Origin: Gnetum montanum
Taxonomy: Eukaryota; Streptophyta; Gnetopsida; Gnetales; Gnetaceae
Reading direction: 5' to 3'
Assembly (NCBI GenBank): GCA_015680685.1
Contig: MNCI01002736.1
Coordinates: forward strand, 37,750-86,597
Length of the DNA: 48,848 nt
A program made the position numbers and the translations under genes. Of this stretch, positions 44,241-48,848 are shown one piece after another; position 1 is the first letter of the stretch, and each line of letters opens with the position of its first letter. Below the pieces are notes generated by a model. The model made no database searches. It saw only the letters and a program-made list of their open reading frames with translations, and was not told the DNA's origin.

Positions 44241-45134
44241 TGATGAAATATCAAATTTTGTAGTAGAGTCATGAGTCATGATTTTGTCAACTCCAATATT
44301 AGATACCTGATATCGAAGCCTCTGATATTAGGTATCTGATATTGAGTCCCAAGAAATGATGTTGAATATTTGATATCATCTCTTCCATACTAGCCTATAA
44401 ATACAACACTTGGGTGCATAGTCAGGATATATTTTAGTTTCATATTTCAGTTAGCCTTTTCATAGATTATTAATTTCCAATTCTGTTATTTCCTAGTGCA
44501 TGCCCATAGTGTGATGTTCGTAATTATATGACATCCTTATTCAAGTGTGATCTACTTGGACACGTTACATGACTACAAATAAAGATCGAGATTACCTTCA
44601 TCATTGCAACATCCACTTACATTCATTAGTGCTTTTAATTGTTTAATTATTTAGTATTTTCCTTAGTTAATGTTTCCATTTATTACTCTTTATGATTCTT
44701 GTCATTAAGCAAAATGAATACAACTAATTGCGAGTGCTTAAGTGTGATTACTTGGTGACCCAGTAGTGTATCATTTGGTGAGCCCAGTGACATACACTTG
44801 GTAATCCCAGTAGTAGTTTCATGTGCAAAAAATTAAGAATGGATATTCATCACACATAGGCTAGTTTACTTTCCATCATTAATTAGCTTAATTAATTGAT
44901 TTCTTCATTATCATTAGGAGCAGCATAGGGCTAGACAACATCAATCATATGACTCACTTTGGACTAAACCATACGTGACAAAGCTACTACTAGTCCAAAT
45001 GGGAAGATAGCAAACTACAATCAAAGCATAATGATTTAGATGCACAAGTAGTCCCATCCATGAAATTTGACTAGCTCATGCTTGAACACTTGTGATTCGT
45101 ATGGTTGGGCATAGGGGTACCTTGCCGCTCATCA
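44241..45134 (+). repeat. 5' LTR of element 5
   Basis: The right end CCGCTCATCA at 45134 adjoins the primer site. The left end is either TGATGAAATATC at 44241 or TGAGTCATGATT at 44272; lengths of 894 or 863 bp both fit the 852-854 bp relatives. U3 has repeated GATATC/GATATT motifs (44303-44384), then a TATA box CCTATAAATACAAC (44393). The U5 end TATGGTTGGGCATAGGGGTA matches the relatives. Confidence 0.82.
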
Positions 45135-45135
45135 T

Positions 45136-45155
45136 TAGCACCATTTCCAGAGATT
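45136..45155 (+). other. Primer-binding site of element 5, mutated tRNA-Asp type
   Basis: TAGCACCATTTCCAGAGATT has seven differences from the tRNA-Asp-type site; six are G-to-A or C-to-T. It begins one base after the LTR. Confidence 0.75.
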
Positions 45156-45389
45156 GTGCTAGTTATCTAGATTAGTTTTATCATACACAATCACTGTAAA
45201 TGCATTAAGGATATATCTCTAGAAAATACTAAATCACATATACCATAAACCAACAACAATGTCTCTTTCACAAGCAAGCAATAGTACCCTGTATAACGAA
45301 AACATTCATTCAAGAACCAACAAGATATATGGTGAAGAAAATGGGAGTGACCAACTTCATGCATGGGTTTCATATGTTCATGACCACCC

Positions 45390-47655
45390 TGACAGCACTC
45401 AAGGACCACTTCACCTAAGGTAGAAAACTTTGGAGGACATGAAGTAAGTCCTGGACCAAGGGAGGCCTCAAGGCCTAAGACCTCCTCAAAATCTAGAAAG
45501 GATAAATTAAGGGACACTAGGGAACACTATAGGAGCCATGGCAATCCTTCCAGTTTCTCATCTTCCTCTTCCTCTTCAACGTCTAGTTTTGATGAAGATG
45601 AATGTAGATATAGAGACCAAGTTCATCATTGGTGTCAAGGTAAAAATGAACATAAAATCTGAACCCATGGGAAAAATCAAAGATGTCAAAATGAACATAG
45701 ACAAAATTTTCACAATCAAACAAATAGAAATAGAAATTTTCATCACAACATGTTTGATAACGATGAATCCTTGTTGGCCACTAAGAGCCTGATGCAGATC
45801 ATAGAGGCAGTTAAGATATCCTATAGGCATTATAAAGAGAGTCATCTACCTAGGCTTGATATGAATAATATTCCTAAGTTTGTGGGAGGCTACAATTTGG
45901 ATCCACAACATCATCTACAAGCCTTCCATGGTGCTTGTGTCTCATACAACATTGAAAGTGAATGGCAAAAGCATAAGCCCTTTCCTAGGATATTAGTTGA
46001 TAGTGTTGAAGTGTGGTATAGATTGTTGAAACCAAATTCAATACAACAGTGGTCCACAATGTTGGAACTCTTCAACAAGAAATACCAAACCTATGCGAGG
46101 GTATCCAACTTGAGGAGACAGATCCAAGGATGGAAGTAGGAACAACAGAAATCCTTGGACATGGCCTTAGATAGATATTATTCCCTACTAAATAGATGCC
46201 TAGGCCATGCTTTCTTTGAGGAAAGGTAACTTTTCCACATCATATATGGGCTTCATAATGAAACAAGAAAGACCCTTGGAATGTATGCTCCAGAACAATT
46301 ATACGAGCTATGCACCCATCATATCAAAGAGCTAATCGAGCATGTGGCCAAAGAAGAAGGAGAGATATTCAAATGGGAGAATGCTGAGAAATATCATCAG
46401 GATGCTTCAAAAGGAGAAGGTCCATATCTATGGTAAGGAGAAAGAAACCACTCTTTATAAGGTGATTCCACATTGACACTTGCCAATATAGAAGTCTATC
46501 GATGAACTTGAAGCAAAGTTTAATAAGGTGTCAGAATGGATATATGACAAAGTTACAATTCTAGTAGAAACTGTAGAGGAGAAGGTCATGCAAAACAACC
46601 CAGGCAATCATAATAAACTAAGGAGGCAAAACCAAGAAATAGCTAGGAACACTTTTTAGCAAACATAAAAAATGGTTGAAGAAAGTGAGGCTATAGACTC
46701 AACCATAGACGAAGATAATGGATGTGACATCTACATATATGACCATCTGAAGGGCCATTGCCCAGTCTTATTGTATCTACATGAGTATTGGACAGGTGTA
46801 TTAAATCTGAAGTTTGTATAGAAGCACATGCCCAAGAGATTTCCTTTTCCACACGATAATGATAAACAGTCCCACAACCAATCATATTATCCTAGGAGGA
46901 CTTATTACTAGCCTCAACACTATCATCAACTGCATTGGCAAAACCCACAGTTGTGGTGGAGGCCACCACCAAACCAACCTTATCCTTCCTATCAATCGAA
47001 ACCACATGGATATTATGTTTAACATCTTGTTTCTCCAACTATTTCTACATCCTCTACTTCAAATCACCACTATCACTCTCTTGAGTACCATCAACCCATG
47101 ACATCCCCTAAGGGATTACCATCTCGTGCCTCTTACCATTCATCCTACCCTTGATATTCTCATACTCCACTCATCACATGCCACCACTAGCAACATAGAA
47201 AGGTTCAGCACCACAATATCAACAAACAAATGTCACTTGTGCTATGAATGTACATAGACATGCTAATACCAGTATGTCTCCACCGCAAACTCAGAAATGT
47301 CCTTTCTTTAGGATAGGTTGTAGGCAGGAGTGCAACACTTATGGACTAACCACATCATCCAAACTAGTAGAATGCCAATTTGATGCAATGCTTTCCTTTT
47401 CACAACCAACATCCTCTAATCCTACGCAAGGGCCACCATCCATTGTTACTCCAACATCAAACCAAAGTAATGAATCTAGCAGTGTGAGGAGACAAAAAAA
47501 TCCATGCATATGGTATTGTGATCAAGGATGCAATCATGGGCTAGACATCTGTAACATTAACACAACTCACCCCTTGACCCACCATATGTTTAACAACCAA
47601 GTGTGTGAACAGCAACTTATCTATGTAGCCACCACTAAACCAAGAGATACCTAGT
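45390..47655 (+). pseudogene. gag: gag of element 5
   Basis: The N-terminus is not fixed; the frame is readable from about 45393 (VENFGGHEVSPGPREASRPK) through a Ser- and then His/Arg/Asn-rich stretch. The capsid core starts near MFDNDESLLATKSLMQIIEA (45750): LPRLDMNNIPKFVGGYNLD, HHLQAFHGACVSYN, VEVWYRLLKPNSIQQW, ELFNKKYQTYARVSNLRRQI. IIYGLHNETRKTLGMYAPEQ and ELIEHVAKEEG follow. The knuckle reads CDIYIYDHLKGHCP. The tail is Pro/Thr/Ser-rich, with a Cys/His-containing segment (WYCDQGCNHGLDIC), and ends QQLIYVATTKPRDT. Several stops break it. The protease region present in element 2 between the equivalent points is missing. Confidence 0.85.
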
Positions 47656-48848
47656 GGCTCAAACATGAAATCTTAACAGTGTTTCATACATGCATGAAAC
47701 CTACTTATCCACTTATTAATTCTTGCCACAGCTAACCATTTAGTTGTGGGAAAATCCCCCATTCTAACCTCCAAAATTAATAAGTGTTTTTCATCTTTTT
47801 GTTTTATAATTTTTTGTCATTTTCTTATTTCTTGATACAATGTTTTCTATCCTTTTCAACTTTCTCCAAATTTTGTTTTTATTTTCTTNCTTTTCTATCC
47901 TTTTCAACTTTCTCCAAATTTTGTTTTTATTTTCTTTGTTAGTAATCTCACTTGTAAATAAAATGATCATGTAGCCCATTGAGGTGAGGTTTTCTCTCTA
48001 TTGTCAAGTCATAAGGAACTGATTATTTGGGCAGTGAGGCCATGTCAACCATCCACTTATTCCATTAATAAGAGGTTCTTACCATGATTATAATGATATT
48101 CTTTCCCATCACCAAAACTAAAAATAAATTCATAATCATTGTGCCTAGACAAAAAAGTGAAGAACCAAGGGGTAATGTGAAGGGTGTGACATCAAGGGAA
48201 TTTGTGGATTCTCTTTGGCCACTTCTGTATGTTCTATGATGTTGCTAAGGTTGTAATGATATCCCTGTAGATCTAACAAAAAATGGAAGTAAGTGTACAA
48301 TAACAAGGCACTAAATAAATTTTTGAAGGTCCCATTGGAAAGACATGTACCCATGCTAGAAGGTTGGCAGCTTCTCAAAATATCATCATAAAAAAATCAA
48401 AGTACCATCAATAAACTCCTCCCTTGGACAAAATGCCAAGTAATGCTACTTCTTACAACTATGGTAGTCTCATGGCTGTTAGCCAAAGTGATGGCATAAT
48501 GCAATGTCACTAGAATGTGGTTTGAACTTGGTTTGAATCTTGAAAAGAAGGGTTAATGGTTATTTAACCATTAATAACACACAAGGATTCACTATGCCTT
48601 TGGTAAGACACCTCACGTCTCAATCTCTAAAATCCTTTCTACAGTCCATCTCATCTCATTATCCGTCTAATCCTAGCTTGTGGTTTGATGTAACATAGAG
48701 TTATTTCCTCAAACCAGTGGTTTTAACATGTGTGTTTTGTTTCACAAGTATGCATTGCATTCAACCCCTTTGGTTCCTACAAACATTTTTAGGTGTGGTT
48801 ACACAAGGGCATCATAGGCTAGAGCTTTCTTTGGAGAGGATCCACTTG
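47656..48848 (+). other. 3' UTR of element 5
   Basis: GGGAAAATCCCCCATTC (about 47749) takes the place of the purine landmark, followed by T-rich runs. TCCATTAATAAGAGGTTCTT lies near 48060 and the conserved block at 48182-48204. The end reads GGAGAGGATCCACTTG, matching element 3 near 24366. No gene is seen. Confidence 0.6.
47843..47936. repeat. 46-bp exact duplication around a single N
   Basis: Positions 47843-47888 and 47891-47936 are identical (TTTTCTATCCTTTTCAACTT onward), separated by NC. This looks like two contig ends that overlap but were joined with a placeholder base, rather than biology. Confidence 0.85.

Larger units (their letters stand above)
44241..48848 (+). mobile_element. Element 5: gag-only Athila-like element, 3' end outside window
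   Basis: Plus-strand order: 5' LTR, tRNA-Asp-type primer site, gag, then directly the 3' UTR landmarks. Protease, RT and integrase are absent. The layout and sequence follow element 3, including the 3' UTR block GGGTGTGACATCAAGGGA (48182) and ACACAAGGGCATCATAGG near the right edge. The 3' LTR would lie past the window. Confidence 0.83.

Noticed and set aside
47791-47979. Minus-strand frame with a repeated ENKNKIWRKLKRIE peptide
   Set aside because: The repetition comes from the 46-bp duplication around the single N, probably an assembly error.

Overview
The window is nuclear DNA of a land plant with a large, repeat-rich genome. A gymnosperm would fit, but that is inference; no marker here fixes the species. 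I find no intact host gene. Nearly all of the sequence is decayed LTR retrotransposons nested in one another, and gene remains lie on both strands.

Left third (1-15053): a minus-strand Ty3/gypsy element of the Tat lineage. It has a 1.27-kb 5' LTR (13785-15053), a primer-binding site matching the 3' end of tRNA-Asn (13763-13779), gag (13187 down to about 10640) and a pol with RT, RNase H, a second archaeal-type RNase H and integrase (about 4955 down to 1380). Between gag and pol, where a protease should be, lies a 5-kb module on the opposite strand. It is an eight-exon gene (5573-9785) with its own TATA box, seven GT-AG introns whose phases all match, an FCP1/NIF-phosphatase-like region, a middle domain and a coiled-coil end. 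Related tandem repeats flank the module. This is the most unusual thing in the window.

Middle (15054-35870): three Athila-like elements. The oldest (element 4, minus strand, 19717-35870) has gag, protease, RT, RNase H and integrase and a tRNA-Asp-type primer site. Its 3' UTR is split by a gag-only relative (element 3, 21661-28358, 5-bp target duplication). Its 3' LTR is split by a gag-protease relative (element 2, plus strand, 3' LTR 18909-19716), and the Tat element sits inside the gag of element 2. A coiled-coil reading frame of about 560 codons (23630-21950) occupies the place where the 3' LTR of element 3 should be.

Right third (35871-48848): a plus-strand chromovirus integrase with a C-terminal chromodomain, split by a 3.65-kb insertion (37363-41011) with 5-bp duplications and TG...CA ends. 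The insertion carries a RuvB-like-2 ATPase fragment and a PPR-motif fragment, so it looks like a gene-capturing element. After a low-information stretch, another gag-only Athila-like element (element 5, plus strand, 44241 onward) runs off the right edge. Its LTR, primer site, gag and 3' UTR match the layout of element 3.

The Athila-like copies form an autonomous/non-autonomous set. Element 4 encodes the enzymes; elements 2, 3 and 5 keep gag or gag-protease, related LTRs, the primer site where it is visible, and a conserved 3' UTR block. All copies are broken. Stops in the antisense gene are TAG or TGA only, and every changed base of the element 4 primer site is a transition, which points to long methylation and deamination.
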